Shown: piece by piece, positions 1-7,970 of the stretch
Position numbering within the stretch: the first letter of the stretch is position 1
Layout: the number at the start of each line of letters is the position of its first letter
From: Vagococcus humatus
Lineage (GTDB): Bacteria > Bacillota > Bacilli > Lactobacillales > Vagococcaceae
Length of the DNA: 64,000 bases
NCBI RefSeq assembly: GCF_003950325.1
Contig: NZ_PXZH01000003.1
Location: forward strand, 62,001-126,000
Direction: 5' to 3'
Made by a program: the position numbers and the translations under genes
The notes under the pieces: model-generated
Database searches by the model: none
What the model saw: the letters and a program-made list of their open reading frames with translations, nothing else
What the model was told of the DNA's origin: nothing

Positions 1-526
1 TAATAGCATCTAACCCCAATAAATAACCTTTAATAAATAAAAAATGACGTATGAAAATTACTAACACTATCCATAATATTAAAAAAACTATTAATCCAAG
101 AAGTGAACCATTAGCAGATAAGCCAATTGCTATACTTAATAAAATAGGATTAACCATCCCAACTAGGAAAGAATCTCCTAAACTAGCTATAGGCCCCATT
201 AAAACATTTTTCGTCTGAAGAATAGCACTTGGCTCTTGATTATCTTGATTATTAGCATATTCTTCTTCTAATGATAATACTATGCCAGGTATAATGGATC
301 CTAGTTGAGGTTCTGTATTGAAAAATGTTACATGGCGTTTTAATGCTTTAGACAACCCTACTTGATCATGTTCGTAAAGTTTTTCTAACGAACCAGATAA
401 ACTATGTGCAAAACCTGTTCCCATCATGTATTCATAATTTTGAGTGCTCAAAGCAAAAAAAATCCATCTCCATGAGGCTAACCAAATATCTTTTTTAGAT
501 AATTTCAACTCTTTGTCACTCCTCAT
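1..526 (-). CDS. PTS mannose/sorbose-family IID component (partial, C-terminus outside window)
   Basis: Membrane IID subunit of a mannose/fructose/sorbose-type PTS permease. I translated it from the minus strand: an ATG at 526 follows AGAGGAGGGTGATT, and the frame stays open to the window edge. The product begins MRSDKELKLSKKDIWLASWR and has the family's early Trp-rich segment and the FFNTEPQLGSIIPG stretch, matching the second IID in this window (7182-7970). The start overlaps the IIC stop by 11 bases, implying coupled translation. It forms the membrane channel together with IIC. The sugar cannot be told from the sequence. The C-terminal part lies beyond base 1. Confidence 0.88.
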   Translation of the reverse strand, partial: MRSDKELKLSKKDIWLASWRWIFFALSTQNYEYMMGTGFAHSLSGSLEKLYEHDQVGLSKALKRHVTFFNTEPQLGSIIPGIVLSLEEEYANNQDNQEPSAILQTKNVLMGPIASLGDSFLVGMVNPILLSIAIGLSANGSLLGLIVFLILWIVLVIFIRHFLFIKGYLLGLDAI

Positions 527-1340
527 AATCACCCTCCTCTTCTATGTTATTTCTTTGAAGAGTATCTTGTTGAACTAAGATGGTTTCAGAACAGCCTTTT
601 GTATACGCTAATAGATAAATAATGGAAATGAAAAATGCCACTAATATTAAATGAAGCATACTTAATTTAAATATAAAACACATTAACCATCCAAATAAAA
701 AAAGAACCATCATCCAACCTTCATTAATTATTTGATTTAACAACATTGAAAAACCTATTAAGGGAATAACTCTTCCACTAATTACCAAAAAATAAACTAC
801 TACTTCTGGTACTATCTCTAATACTTTTGTAATAACTGGAGAACCAAAATAACATAATAATAGTACAACAGAAAAGCGTTCTAAAAAGGAGATGGACGTT
901 CCACAAATATTTATCCATCTAATTTTTCTTGCATCTCCAGTTTCAGCATAAGTCATCGCTTTTTTTGAAAAACAGACCTGAGCTGACATGGTTAATTGAT
1001 TTAAATAAACACCTAATAAACCTAAAGGGATTGCTAACATTACTGCTACTTCTGGATGAGTATGTGAAGAAATAGCTATAGATATACCAACAAAACTAGC
1101 TAAATTGACATCGGAATGCATCGCACTTCCCGGTGTGATTTGACCTATATAAAGAGCTTGAATCAATATTCCGCAAAATATTCCCAAGTAAATATCTCCT
1201 AAAATAAATCCACAAATCCCCCCTGCAACCAACGGACGTCCAATCCCATACCATCCACCAGTAGTACCAAAGAACCACGGTACTTGATTTCTTCCTAAAT
1301 AAGCAAAGATTCCAATTAATGACGCTTGCCATAAAGACAT
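516..1340 (-). CDS. PTS mannose/sorbose-family IIC component
   Basis: Integral membrane sugar-channel subunit (EII-Sor family), 274 residues, a normal length. It begins MSLWQASLIGIFAYLG and has many hydrophobic segments, with the family's GGxxxGxxLGDIYLGIFCG region at about residues 40-58 and the TPGSAMHSD loop at about 70. It is second in a minus-strand operon after IIAB (14-base gap), and its stop overlaps the IID start. The C-terminal tail is short and acidic (EEEGDYEE). Substrate unknown. The start has GGAGGG upstream. Confidence 0.9.
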   Translation of the reverse strand: MSLWQASLIGIFAYLGRNQVPWFFGTTGGWYGIGRPLVAGGICGFILGDIYLGIFCGILIQALYIGQITPGSAMHSDVNLASFVGISIAISSHTHPEVAVMLAIPLGLLGVYLNQLTMSAQVCFSKKAMTYAETGDARKIRWINICGTSISFLERFSVVLLLCYFGSPVITKVLEIVPEVVVYFLVISGRVIPLIGFSMLLNQIINEGWMMVLFLFGWLMCFIFKLSMLHLILVAFFISIIYLLAYTKGCSETILVQQDTLQRNNIEEEGDYEE

Positions 1341-1354
1341 ATTTTCCCTCCTCT

Positions 1355-2278
1355 TTAATCAAGATATTCATCAAAATCAACTATTGCATCATTAGGCACC
1401 ATTTGAGCAGTAAATTTTGTTCCTTTAGTTATTATCTTTTTTATAATTTCTCGCTCTCTATCAGTTAAATGAATTGTTTGACGATATTTTCTTGTATCTT
1501 TCCTAGCAGGGACATTGCCTAAATTTATCTCTTTAAAAATAAAGTCTTTTTTATCTATCTCTTTTAATGTCTCAACTCGTAAAATTAACACAAGTATATT
1601 CTCGTTCTTGTAAGAAACATCATCTCGGAAACGCTTAACAGCAGTATCAGTGGATAAAATAGATAATTTAACCTGTTCAGGACAAGCCATTTTTAACGCA
1701 ATTTTTTGTGTAGGATTGTTGATAGCTAAATCGTCAATAACAACAATTCGATTAACTTGTAGATAGGGAAGCCATGCAGTAGTAACTTGACCATGAATCC
1801 CTCTAGAATCTATACGCACATGTATTGTTGATTGTTTAGCTTTACTTTCTTTTTTTGTTATAAGTATTTCAGAATTTGTGCTCTCTAAATCTTTAACCTG
1901 TTCTTTAGCTTGCAAATCCTTAATTCCTGTTTGGCCGACTAAAATTATCTCTTCCTTTGATGCATTGGGTGTCAAAACAGCCATCAAAACCATAGGAAAA
2001 TTCATACCTGTAATAAAAGAAAAACGCGAATCTTTTTGATATGTCTGAAATAATGTATTAGCAGGTGTACCTCCAAATAAATCTGCAAATACTAATATTT
2101 CTTTATAAAGAGCTAGTTCGGTTTTCAATTTTTTCATTTTTATTTTTAATTGGTCTGTCCCTTCTTCTGGCATTAAACAAATAGAATATAGATTAGGGAT
2201 ATCTCCAGTCATCATTTTGACAGACTGAATCATTGCTTTAGGAAGTTTGCCATGGCCTACTAGAATAAATGCTTTCAT
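1355..2278 (-). CDS. PTS mannose/sorbose-family IIAB fusion protein
   Basis: Cytoplasmic phosphocarrier with two domains in one 307-residue chain. The IIA domain (about 1-125) has GHG with the phospho-accepting His9 and the DLFGGTP motif at 66-72. The IIB domain (about 151-307) has RIDSRGIHGQV with the phospho-accepting His162. A charged linker of about 25 residues joins them. Phosphate passes from HPr to IIA, then IIB, then the sugar as it crosses through IIC/IID. It is first in the minus-strand operon, with a roughly 150-base leader after the promoter at 2431-2458. The fused AB layout is like ManL of lactic acid bacteria, but the gene cannot be equated with manL because the neighbours and regulator differ. 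Confidence 0.9.
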   Translation of the reverse strand: MKAFILVGHGKLPKAMIQSVKMMTGDIPNLYSICLMPEEGTDQLKIKMKKLKTELALYKEILVFADLFGGTPANTLFQTYQKDSRFSFITGMNFPMVLMAVLTPNASKEEIILVGQTGIKDLQAKEQVKDLESTNSEILITKKESKAKQSTIHVRIDSRGIHGQVTTAWLPYLQVNRIVVIDDLAINNPTQKIALKMACPEQVKLSILSTDTAVKRFRDDVSYKNENILVLILRVETLKEIDKKDFIFKEINLGNVPARKDTRKYRQTIHLTDREREIIKKIITKGTKFTAQMVPNDAIVDFDEYLD

Positions 2279-2430
2279 ATATTTAACCTCATTTTTTTAT
2301 TTGTTACTAACTATAACTGCTTACTCTATCAACTTCTTAATTCAACTTATAATCTATACGAAAAAATTAATAACCATTAATTTCCATTGCTTATAAAATA
2401 CTCAAGTAGTAGTTAGCAATATTCAACATG

Positions 2431-2458
2431 AGTATAGCATTGTTAAAAACGTTTACAA
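2431..2458 (-). promoter_or_regulatory. Probable promoter of the first PTS operon
   Basis: Read on the minus strand: TTGTAA (2458-2453), a 16-base spacer, then TGC TATACT, an extended -10 (TATACT at 2436-2431). The -35 box lies inside the candidate cre site at 2444-2457, so CcpA binding would block it. Transcription would start near 2424, leaving a leader of about 150 bases. Confidence 0.5.
2444..2457. promoter_or_regulatory. Candidate cre (CcpA) site
   Basis: TAAAAACGTTTACA matches the known cre consensus TGWAARCGYTWNCW at 13 of 14 positions (A in place of G at position 2). It overlaps the -35 of the divergent PTS promoter, the usual place for carbon catabolite repression. Inferred from sequence only. 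Confidence 0.5.
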
Positions 2459-2487
2459 TATTGCGAGTGAATTTTGATATAACAAAT

Positions 2488-2509
2488 TAATTTGTATTAA
2501 TACAAATTA
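2488..2509. promoter_or_regulatory. 22-bp perfect palindrome, probable GntR-type operator
   Basis: Each half is TAATTTGTATT followed by its exact reverse complement, with no spacer. It lies between the divergent PTS operon and the HutC-type regulator gene at 2604. Regulators of this family bind palindromes of about this length next to their own genes, so this is the likely operator for the neighbour's product. Confidence 0.55.
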
Positions 2510-2567
2510 GATATAAAGATACAATTTATACATATTTTTATTAATACCATTTAGTTTTAGATATATT

Positions 2568-2597
2568 TGTTATAATACTTTTATAATAAAAAGGAGG
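2568..2597 (+). promoter_or_regulatory. Extended -10 promoter and strong RBS of the GntR regulator gene
   Basis: TGT TATAAT is an extended -10 (TATAAT at 2571-2576). AAGGAGG at 2591-2597 sits 6 bases before the ATG at 2604. No good -35 box is visible. With so short a gap between -10 and gene, the leader is only about 20 bases. Confidence 0.5.
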
Positions 2598-2603
2598 ATA
2601 GCC

Positions 2604-3329
2604 ATGACAAATAAATCATCTCCCCTATATGTAAGTATTGCTGAAGAATTATCAAATAAAATTTTGTCAAACTATTTTAAGGAAGGAGAGCTATTACCTA
2701 CAGAATTGCAATTATGTAGATACTTTAATGTATCTAGGGTTACTATTCGACAATCTTTGCAATTGTTAGTTGAGAAAGGTTTTGTTGAAAAAAAACAAGG
2801 AAGTGGTACAAAAGTTATTTATTCCAAACAAATTGAGACTGTAAATCGTTCTTCAAAAATAACATCTTTTACGGAAGAAATTTTAGCTTCTGGTAAAAAA
2901 CCTTCTAGTAAAATAATCACTTTCCAATTAGAAAAAGCATCTAAAACCGTTGCTTCTAAATTAAATATTACAGCTGGAAATCCTGTTTTTTTTTATGAAA
3001 GAATTATATTTAGTGATAATCTTCCTTGCTCTTTAGAAAAGGGATACCTATCAGCAAGTGATTATCCTGATTTTTCAGTAAATCATTTAATGCAATCAAA
3101 ATTTCATTACATTGAACAAATTAAACATCAAATCATTGATTACTCTCACCAAACAGTTGACGCTATTTTAGCTAATCACTACCTAGCACGTAAATTATCT
3201 GTACCAGTTAACACTCCCTTAGTTAAATTAAATTTAATAACTTTTTTAAAAAATGGACAAGTGCTAGATTATAATACAATAATTTTCGATTCAACACGTT
3301 ATCATGCTCATTTTATTAAATATCGCTAA
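2604..3329 (+). CDS. GntR/HutC-family transcriptional regulator
   Basis: Sugar-responsive DNA-binding protein, 241 residues, the usual family length. The N-terminal winged helix (about 1-75) has the GntR pattern ILSNYFKEGELLPTELQLC, then SRVTIRQSLQLLVEKGFVEKKQGSGT. The C-terminal UTRA effector domain (about 95-235) ends FDSTRYHAHF. It is divergent from the PTS operon at 1-2278 and faces the 22-bp palindrome at 2488-2509, so it most likely controls that operon in response to a phosphorylated sugar. The start is fixed by AAGGAGG at the proper distance. Effector unknown. Confidence 0.9.
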   Translation: MTNKSSPLYVSIAEELSNKILSNYFKEGELLPTELQLCRYFNVSRVTIRQSLQLLVEKGFVEKKQGSGTKVIYSKQIETVNRSSKITSFTEEILASGKKPSSKIITFQLEKASKTVASKLNITAGNPVFFYERIIFSDNLPCSLEKGYLSASDYPDFSVNHLMQSKFHYIEQIKHQIIDYSHQTVDAILANHYLARKLSVPVNTPLVKLNLITFLKNGQVLDYNTIIFDSTRYHAHFIKYR

Positions 3330-3361
3330 AGCTAGTATTATATTTCATTTAAATAACCGTC

Positions 3362-3420
3362 ACCTATAGAAAAAAACAGCTAAAAGATTAATCATCTTCT
3401 AGCTGTTTTTTTCTATAGGT
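3362..3420. terminator. Bidirectional terminator, 21-bp perfect stem
   Basis: Arms 3362-3382 and 3400-3420 are exact reverse complements. The stem carries A-rich and T-rich stretches on both sides, and the 17-base middle holds a second 5-bp stem (AAGAT/ATCTT). It sits between convergent genes: the regulator ending at 3329 and the chimeric frame ending at 3436. Confidence 0.8.
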
Positions 3421-3435
3421 AATTAAAATTAAACC

Positions 3436-4119
3436 CTACACCTCATTCAAATGTTCTGTTACAGATAATTGCTCAATTCTTTTAACTGGAAAATAAACAG
3501 CAGTTAAGACGGATAACATCACAAACACAAAAACAACTGCTAATAGTCCAATTGGAAAGTGCCACTGAGCATAAGCAAAGTGATTACCAATTAAATGATC
3601 AAATAAAAATTTATTTAACCACACTCCAACCCCGCAACCTACAATTCCTCCGACAACTCCATAAGACATCGCTTCTGCTAAAATAACCTGACTTACTTGT
3701 TTCATTTCCATTCCCACTGCTCGCATCGTAGCAAATTGAGAAAGTCTAGCAGAAACACTTAGTGAGATACTATTAATGATATTTAGAAAAGTCACAGCTC
3801 CGATTATTAATAAAAAGCCATAAATAAAAACATTAAAAGCTAAATAAGTACTGGTGGTATTTTGTTCTCTTACATTCAATACTTGATAGTTGTTTCCTAG
3901 TTTTTGACTAACCTTCTGTAAAGATACATCTAAAATAACCAAATCATAATGATCTTCTTCCCACTTTAGAAGTGCCTCTCGGTAAGTTTTCCCTAGAGTA
4001 ACAGTATGTCCTTCTTTTTCTAATGAAAAAGATAAGCCTTTACCTTTAATTAAGCTTAAATCATCCTCTACCTTGAACCTCTCATGACTAAAGTCACGAG
4101 ATTCTTGGGAAAAAAGCAT
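3436..4119 (-). pseudogene. Chimeric remnant: IS end + response-regulator receiver + FtsX-type permease C-terminus
   Basis: A 227-residue open frame built of three unrelated pieces. Residues 1-16 (LFSQESRDFSHERF and neighbours) are translated from the right end of the IS605-type element. Residues about 17-66 (KVEDDLSLIKG, then YDLVILDVSL) are the start of an OmpR-type receiver domain, including the phospho-acceptor Asp. From about 67 (QKVSQKLGNNYQVLN) it is the C-terminal half of an FtsX/MacB-type ABC permease, with four hydrophobic segments and the family ending YFPVKRIEQLSVTEHLNEV. The receiver stops where LP(D/S)GSG is expected. Probably a deletion joined two genes of a two-component/ABC locus (BceRS- or Vnc/Vex-like) and the IS inserted in the regulator. 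It is unlikely to act as a transporter. Confidence 0.75.
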
Positions 4120-4290
4120 ACTTGATAGTGTATTTTTTTACTATCAGCGGTGTCTTTTATTTACCAAGCTATACCCGTAGTCCCTACGGTTCTTAACTTA
4201 TGCCAATTCTTGTAACCTTAGACCTTCGATCAGGATATTGAGACTAGCATTGACGTCTCGGTCATGATGGGTATGGCAAACAGGACAAGT
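4053..4290 (-). ncRNA. Probable omega RNA (reRNA) of TnpB with its guide
   Basis: In IS605 elements the TnpB guide RNA covers the tnpB 3' end and the right end, with the guide just outside the element. Here, on the minus strand after the tnpB stop, there are three stems: CCGTAG/CTACGG (4175-4189), TGATAGT/ACTATCA (4123-4146) and the end hairpin (4081-4100). The element ends AGGTTCAA at 4073. The next 20 bases, GGTAGAGGATGATTTAAGCT (4072-4053), would be the guide and encode the receiver-domain residues VEDDL. The 5' boundary is a guess. Structure seen by eye, not folded. Confidence 0.55.
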
Positions 4291-5337
4291 CCATTCTCGA
4301 ATTTCGAGAGGTTTCTTGCCACCTTTATGTCCGCATTCTGAACAAATTGGACTTGATGGAAACCATTTATCCACTTTGATTATTTTTCGTCCATACCAGT
4401 CAGCTTTGTATTGGAGTTTAGTTACAAAACTAGACCAAGATACATCAGAGATACTTTTGGCTAGTTTATGATTACGCAACATACCTTTTGTATTTAAGTC
4501 TTCTATACAGATAATATCGTGGTTTTTGATCATGTCTGTACTTAACTTATTCAAAAAATCAGTACGTTGGTTTGTTACTTTTTCGTGTAATCTAGCCACT
4601 TTGTGTTTTTGTTTTTGATAATTTTTAGCTTCAAACAAATCAAGACCATTTTGTTTAGCTATTAGCGCACGTCTTGACAATTTGCGTTGTTCACGCTTTA
4701 ATTTCTTTTCCATTTTGGATGTGAATTGATGATTATCAGTTTTTTGACCATTAGAAAGAATGGCAAAATCAGTAATACCTAAATCAATTCCAACACTATT
4801 GTTGTTTTTTGGTAATTCAGTTATTTCCTCTTCACATAGTAACGAAACGAAAAATTTACCACTGGCATTTTTACAGACGGTAGCACTTAAAATACGGCCG
4901 TTAACTTCACGACTCTTAGAAAATTTAACCAGCCCAAGCTTAGGTAATTTCAACTTATTATCTACAATAGCCAAATTGTTATGGGTATTTTTAGTAGTAT
5001 AGCTTTGAACCGGATTTTTCTTACTTTTAAAGTTAGGCGATCGATTTTGTTTTTTGAAAAACCTATCGAAAGACTCCGCTAAATGTTTAATAGAGGATTG
5101 TAATGCTACACTATCTACTTCTCTTAACCATGATGTATCATCTGATTTCTTCATAGCTGGTAACATAGCAGAACATTTACCATAAGATAGGCCTTTACCT
5201 GTTTCCTGGTATGAAATATTCCAAGCATTTAGCATATGATTATAGATAAATCTTGATGAACCAATTGTTTTAGCCATTAATATTTCTTGTTCAACATTTG
5301 GATATAATCTAAACTTATAAGCTTTATGACGTAGCAT
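4198..5337 (-). CDS. tnpB: TnpB RNA-guided endonuclease of IS605-type element
   Basis: RuvC-like nuclease, 379 residues, normal length and apparently intact. N-terminal HTH/wedge region [12 protein letters not shown]. RuvC residues are visible: D185 in [11 protein letters not shown]279 in [12 protein letters not shown] and D361 in [11 protein letters not shown]. The zinc finger is C332xxC335 with C351xxC354. TnpB proteins cut DNA next to a TAM under omega-RNA guidance, which helps the element persist; they do not transpose DNA. It follows the tnpA remnant, with GAGGTGAATTGTC before its ATG. Because tnpA is dead, this copy could only be maintained as a nuclease or moved in trans. Confidence 0.92.
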   Translation of the reverse strand: MLRHKAYKFRLYPNVEQEILMAKTIGSSRFIYNHMLNAWNISYQETGKGLSYGKCSAMLPAMKKSDDTSWLREVDSVALQSSIKHLAESFDRFFKKQNRSPNFKSKKNPVQSYTTKNTHNNLAIVDNKLKLPKLGLVKFSKSREVNGRILSATVCKNASGKFFVSLLCEEEITELPKNNNSVGIDLGITDFAILSNGQKTDNHQFTSKMEKKLKREQRKLSRRALIAKQNGLDLFEAKNYQKQKHKVARLHEKVTNQRTDFLNKLSTDMIKNHDIICIEDLNTKGMLRNHKLAKSISDVSWSSFVTKLQYKADWYGRKIIKVDKWFPSSPICSECGHKGGKKPLEIREWTCPVCHTHHDRDVNASLNILIEGLRLQELA

Positions 5338-5590
5338 GACAATTCACCTCATTTCTTTTGCAGACACACCTTTAAACGCTTTGATTATATTTGGCATATA
5401 ATGTTGAGGTTTACACTCAATAAGCATCTGAACGTGGTCTTTGTCTGAATCCATTTCAATGATTTTAATATCGCTATCTAAAGCAATTTGCTTTAATAAC
5501 TTTTTAACAGACGTATCTATATTTAACACACCAAACTAAATGATATTGAATAGAGTAGACATATCCACGACCATGATGTACTTTTGACAT
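5336..5590 (-). pseudogene. tnpA: Broken tnpA (Y1 HUH transposase) remnant
   Basis: Starts at an ATG at 5590 after AAGGAG: MSKVHHGRGYVYSIQYHLVW, then CVKYR, the standard IS200/IS605 TnpA N-terminus. After KYRY the frame hits a stop. The homologous sequence resumes in another frame (DTSVKKLLKQIALDSDIKII), consistent with a small out-of-frame deletion of about 8 codons. The HUH motif normally read as DHVHLL is DHVQML here, so the second metal-binding His is Gln. The frame ends at GVSAKEMR directly against the tnpB ribosome site, so the whole C-terminal half with the catalytic Tyr is missing. Three independent lesions make it non-functional. Confidence 0.88.
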
Positions 5591-5700
5591 GAAAAAACTC
5601 CTTGAAAATAGTTTAACATATGTAATCGTTAAATTTCACAAAGGTTTGTAATATTATATATATCAGTTGTGTAACCTAGCTGAAGCTATACTCCAACCGA

Positions 5701-5743
5701 AGCCGATTCATCTACACGACTAAAGTCGCCAGTGTTCTCGGCT
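5701..5743. repeat. Palindrome possibly marking the left end of the IS605-type element
   Basis: Outer arms AGCCGA (5701-5706) and TCGGCT (5738-5743) enclose an inner hairpin CGAC-TAAA-GTCG (5717-5728). The inner core GACTTTAGTC (minus strand) is the same as in the right-end hairpin at 4081-4100. It may be the left end, or the solo right end of an older element. The rest of 5591-5872 holds only the tnpA leader and short frames I could not assign. Confidence 0.4.
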
Positions 5744-5872
5744 AATGCATAAAAATATGTGCTATAAACCTTGCTCCTTTCATTCCACTTGCATCAAAAC
5801 TCTCTCTTGCTTTTTATTCTAATGGAAAAAAACTAATTTAGCATGCTAAACCCTATTTTTCTATCAAATTAG

Positions 5873-5911
5873 AACCTAAAAAAAGCCTAAAACATGACAT
5901 ATGTTTTAGGC
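5873..5911 (-). terminator. Terminator of the vanZ-like gene
   Basis: GCCTAAAACAT (5885-5895) and ATGTTTTAGGC (5901-5911) form an 11-bp perfect stem with a 5-base loop. On the minus strand it is followed by a run of seven T. It lies 16 bases after the stop of the gene at 5928. Confidence 0.85.
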
Positions 5912-5927
5912 AAATATCCTTATTCAA

Positions 5928-6521
5928 TTAAAATCCATATAACCATTTAGCTAAACCAAAGTCATTAAATAAGAAAAAACGTGAAATAAATGTTATCCAA
6001 ATAACACTTGAAATTGGTAATTGAATGTTTGGAATAGGGTTTGTTTTCAACTTTTTACTAACTAATTTATATAGTAGAAAGCCAACAAACAAACCTAAAC
6101 TATTCATAATCAGATCATCTACATCTGTTCGGCGATTATTTAATAGCTGACTTAACTCCACTATCAAAATCAACAGACAACCATTTTTCATCACAGGATA
6201 AATACTAGTATTGTCAGTAAATAAAGCTGCAGCTAGCAAACCAAAAGGCATTAGCATCACAATGTTCAGTCCGTATTCAACCAAGGAAATACCTTGTGAA
6301 AATGGTATAAGATTAACTTGTTCACCGTTCCATTTTATCCCATATAAAAAAATATCATACAGAGTGCCTGCTCCTGTCACATTAAAAACCATCATCAGAT
6401 AAACTGAAAAAATTAAAAGTGATAACCATGATTTATCCCTTTTATATTTGACTAAGTATATCACCATCAAAGGGCCTAAAGTCGCTACTAATTCATACCC
6501 AATAAATAACCAAGTATCCAA
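5928..6521 (-). CDS. VanZ-like family membrane protein
   Basis: 197 residues with five or six hydrophobic segments. It shows the VanZ-like pattern in order: NLIPF at about 90, then N-(V)-MLMPFGLL near 107-115, then a SQLLNNRRTDVDDLIMNSLG block at about 141-160, where the acidic/Asp-rich DVDDLIMN is diagnostic. VanZ of Tn1546 gives low teicoplanin resistance. Most VanZ-like chromosomal proteins have no known role, and this one is not next to van genes. It stands alone, with its own terminator downstream and no RBS stronger than GGAGATA before the ATG. Confidence 0.85.
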   Translation of the reverse strand: MDTWLFIGYELVATLGPLMVIYLVKYKRDKSWLSLLIFSVYLMMVFNVTGAGTLYDIFLYGIKWNGEQVNLIPFSQGISLVEYGLNIVMLMPFGLLAAALFTDNTSIYPVMKNGCLLILIVELSQLLNNRRTDVDDLIMNSLGLFVGFLLYKLVSKKLKTNPIPNIQLPISSVIWITFISRFFLFNDFGLAKWLYGF

Positions 6522-6656
6522 ATAAATATCTCCTAACTAACTTATTATTCTCCTTATCTATTTTATCTGATTAACATAAAAATGCAAATTAGACTAAAAT
6601 CTGAGGGGGTAAAAGTTTATAAGTCTAAATCATTCCTACCAGCTTTTTCTGCCTAT

Positions 6657-6706
6657 TAAAAAAGCAAAACATCTGAGATTAGTTTTAAAATCTCAGATGT
6701 TTTGCT
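6657..6706 (-). terminator. Terminator of the second PTS operon
   Basis: 18-bp perfect stem (6663-6680 with 6689-6706) and an 8-base loop. On the minus strand it is followed by six T. It lies downstream of the IIA gene ending at 6743. Confidence 0.85.
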
Positions 6707-6742
6707 GTATGTCCATTAAATCATCTAACTAGAAATCTTACA

Positions 6743-7168
6743 CTAAATACCATCACTTAATGTATTATCTTCTAATTCTTGTAATTCATCTAAAGAAAAA
6801 CATTCTGTCATATTTTTTGATATTTCAACTAAAGCATTGGCATAATCTTCTATACTGTTATAGTCCATAAATGAACTTTCTAATAAAGAGCTCAAATTAC
6901 ATCCCGTAACAACTTCAATATTTTCATTAAAGTATGCTAACTGCGCAGCCACTTTATAAGGAGTTCCTCCTAGCAAATCAGTAAAAAATAAAACTTGTTT
7001 TTCTTCATTCATTATTTCTAAAAATTTATTTTCTAAATCTTTTTCGCTCATACCTTCATTAAAATCAATAAAATAATATTGTTCAGGTATGCTAGAAATA
7101 TAATTAAAAGATGCTTTCATACCTGTGGCAAAGCCACCATGACCACTAATAACTGTCGCATACTTCAT
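6743..7168 (-). CDS. PTS mannose-family IIA component (Aga/Man type)
   Basis: Cytoplasmic phosphocarrier of about 141 residues, a single IIA domain. The start chosen is the ATG at 7168 (MKYATVISGHGGFATG), which follows TAGGAGGTATGAAGT; a 14-codon upstream extension of the frame lies inside the IID gene and lacks an RBS. The phospho-accepting His is H10 in SGHGG, and FFTDLLGGTPYKVA is the conserved second motif. It receives phosphate from HPr and passes it to the IIB at 8840-9316. Last gene of the operon. Confidence 0.9.
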   Translation of the reverse strand: MKYATVISGHGGFATGMKASFNYISSIPEQYYFIDFNEGMSEKDLENKFLEIMNEEKQVLFFTDLLGGTPYKVAAQLAYFNENIEVVTGCNLSSLLESSFMDYNSIEDYANALVEISKNMTECFSLDELQELEDNTLSDGI

Positions 7169-7181
7169 TACTTCATACCTC

Positions 7182-7970
7182 CTACATAATTCCAAAGAAA
7201 GAACAAACAATCGCCATGATAAATGTTAAGAGAATTAATACAATAGGTGACATTTTTTTCTTTAACAAACCATACAGTAAGAATGTAAAAGCTAATGGTA
7301 AAATATTAGGGAATATCTTATCTAAAAAATCTTTTTGTAAAGATACATCTCCAATTTTAACAGTTAAAGATAGCGTCACATAGGAACTGATTAAAGCACC
7401 AATTACAGTTAACCCCATAATGGTAGCTACTCTCGAAATAATTTCTGAGTTCTCTTGAATGACATCAATAGCTTTTGCTCCTAAATTATATCCCATTCTA
7501 GCAAATGGTATTCTTAGTAAGAAGATGCCAAAATAAACAATCATAAAAATAATTGGCCCAAGAATATTCCCTTTAGAAGCAAAAGAAGCAGCAATTCCTC
7601 CTACGATAGGCATGATAGTAAACCAAAAAATAGCATCCCCAATTCCTGCTAAAGGTCCAAACAAAGCATTTTTCAACCCTTTAATAGTTTGCCTATCAAC
7701 TCTTTGTTCTTCTAAACTCATTAACAAACCCATCAATAAAGAAACCATTGGTGGTGAAGTGTTGATAAATTCCATATTATCAGTCATTGCTTCTGAGAGG
7801 GCTTTTTTATCATCTCCAAAAATCTTTTTCCATAATGGTACTTGCGCCCATGTCCAACCACCAGCTTGCATTCTTTCATAACTAAATGCTGATTGTAATA
7901 AACATGATCTCATAGCTAAACGTGTTAAATCTTTTGAAGTTAATTTTTGATTTAATTCTTTAGATTCCAT
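7182..7970 (-). CDS. PTS mannose-family IID component (AgaD-like)
   Basis: Membrane subunit, 262 residues. It opens MESKELNQKLTSKDLTRLAM and contains SAFSYERMQAGGWTWAQVP, FINTSPPMVSLLMGLLMSLEE and ALFGPLAGIGDAIFW, all IID landmarks, then hydrophobic helices at the C-terminus. The start used is the ATG at 7970 after GGAGGTGATCAAG; an upstream GTG in frame sits inside that RBS. It overlaps the IIC stop by 11 bases. Closest in style to AgaD/GalNAc-type IID. Substrate inferred only by family. Confidence 0.9.
   Translation of the reverse strand: MESKELNQKLTSKDLTRLAMRSCLLQSAFSYERMQAGGWTWAQVPLWKKIFGDDKKALSEAMTDNMEFINTSPPMVSLLMGLLMSLEEQRVDRQTIKGLKNALFGPLAGIGDAIFWFTIMPIVGGIAASFASKGNILGPIIFMIVYFGIFLLRIPFARMGYNLGAKAIDVIQENSEIISRVATIMGLTVIGALISSYVTLSLTVKIGDVSLQKDFLDKIFPNILPLAFTFLLYGLLKKKMSPIVLILLTFIMAIVCSFFGIM

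Larger units (their letters stand above)
4073..5743 (-). mobile_element. IS200/IS605-family element, transposition-defective
   Basis: It carries an intact tnpB (4198-5337), a broken tnpA (5336-5590) and the family's subterminal end hairpin at 4081-4100 (CTCGTGAC, TTTA loop, GTCATGAG, read on the minus strand) followed by AGGTTCAA. No terminal inverted repeats or target duplication are expected for this family. The right end near 4073 is well placed because host response-regulator sequence starts immediately after it. The left end is uncertain: I placed it at the outer edge of a palindrome (5701-5743) sharing the GACTTTAGTC core with the right-end hairpin. The flanking regulator gene's first codons were not found beyond it, so a deletion at that end is likely. 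Confidence 0.7.

Noticed and set aside
1096-1380. 94-codon minus-strand frame overlapping the IIC gene
   Set aside because: It lies in another frame of a clear PTS IIC gene and its translation resembles no protein.
5591-5872. Short frames in the gap between tnpA and the vanZ-like gene as gene fragments
   Set aside because: Minus-strand reading gives stretches such as ESFDASGMKGARFIAHIF, but they stop within 25 codons, and I could not tie them to the response regulator or another gene.
5928-6521. Glycopeptide-resistance gene vanZ
   Set aside because: The family pattern fits, but no vanHAX, vanRS or vanY is nearby, and most VanZ-like proteins have no resistance role, so only the family name was used.
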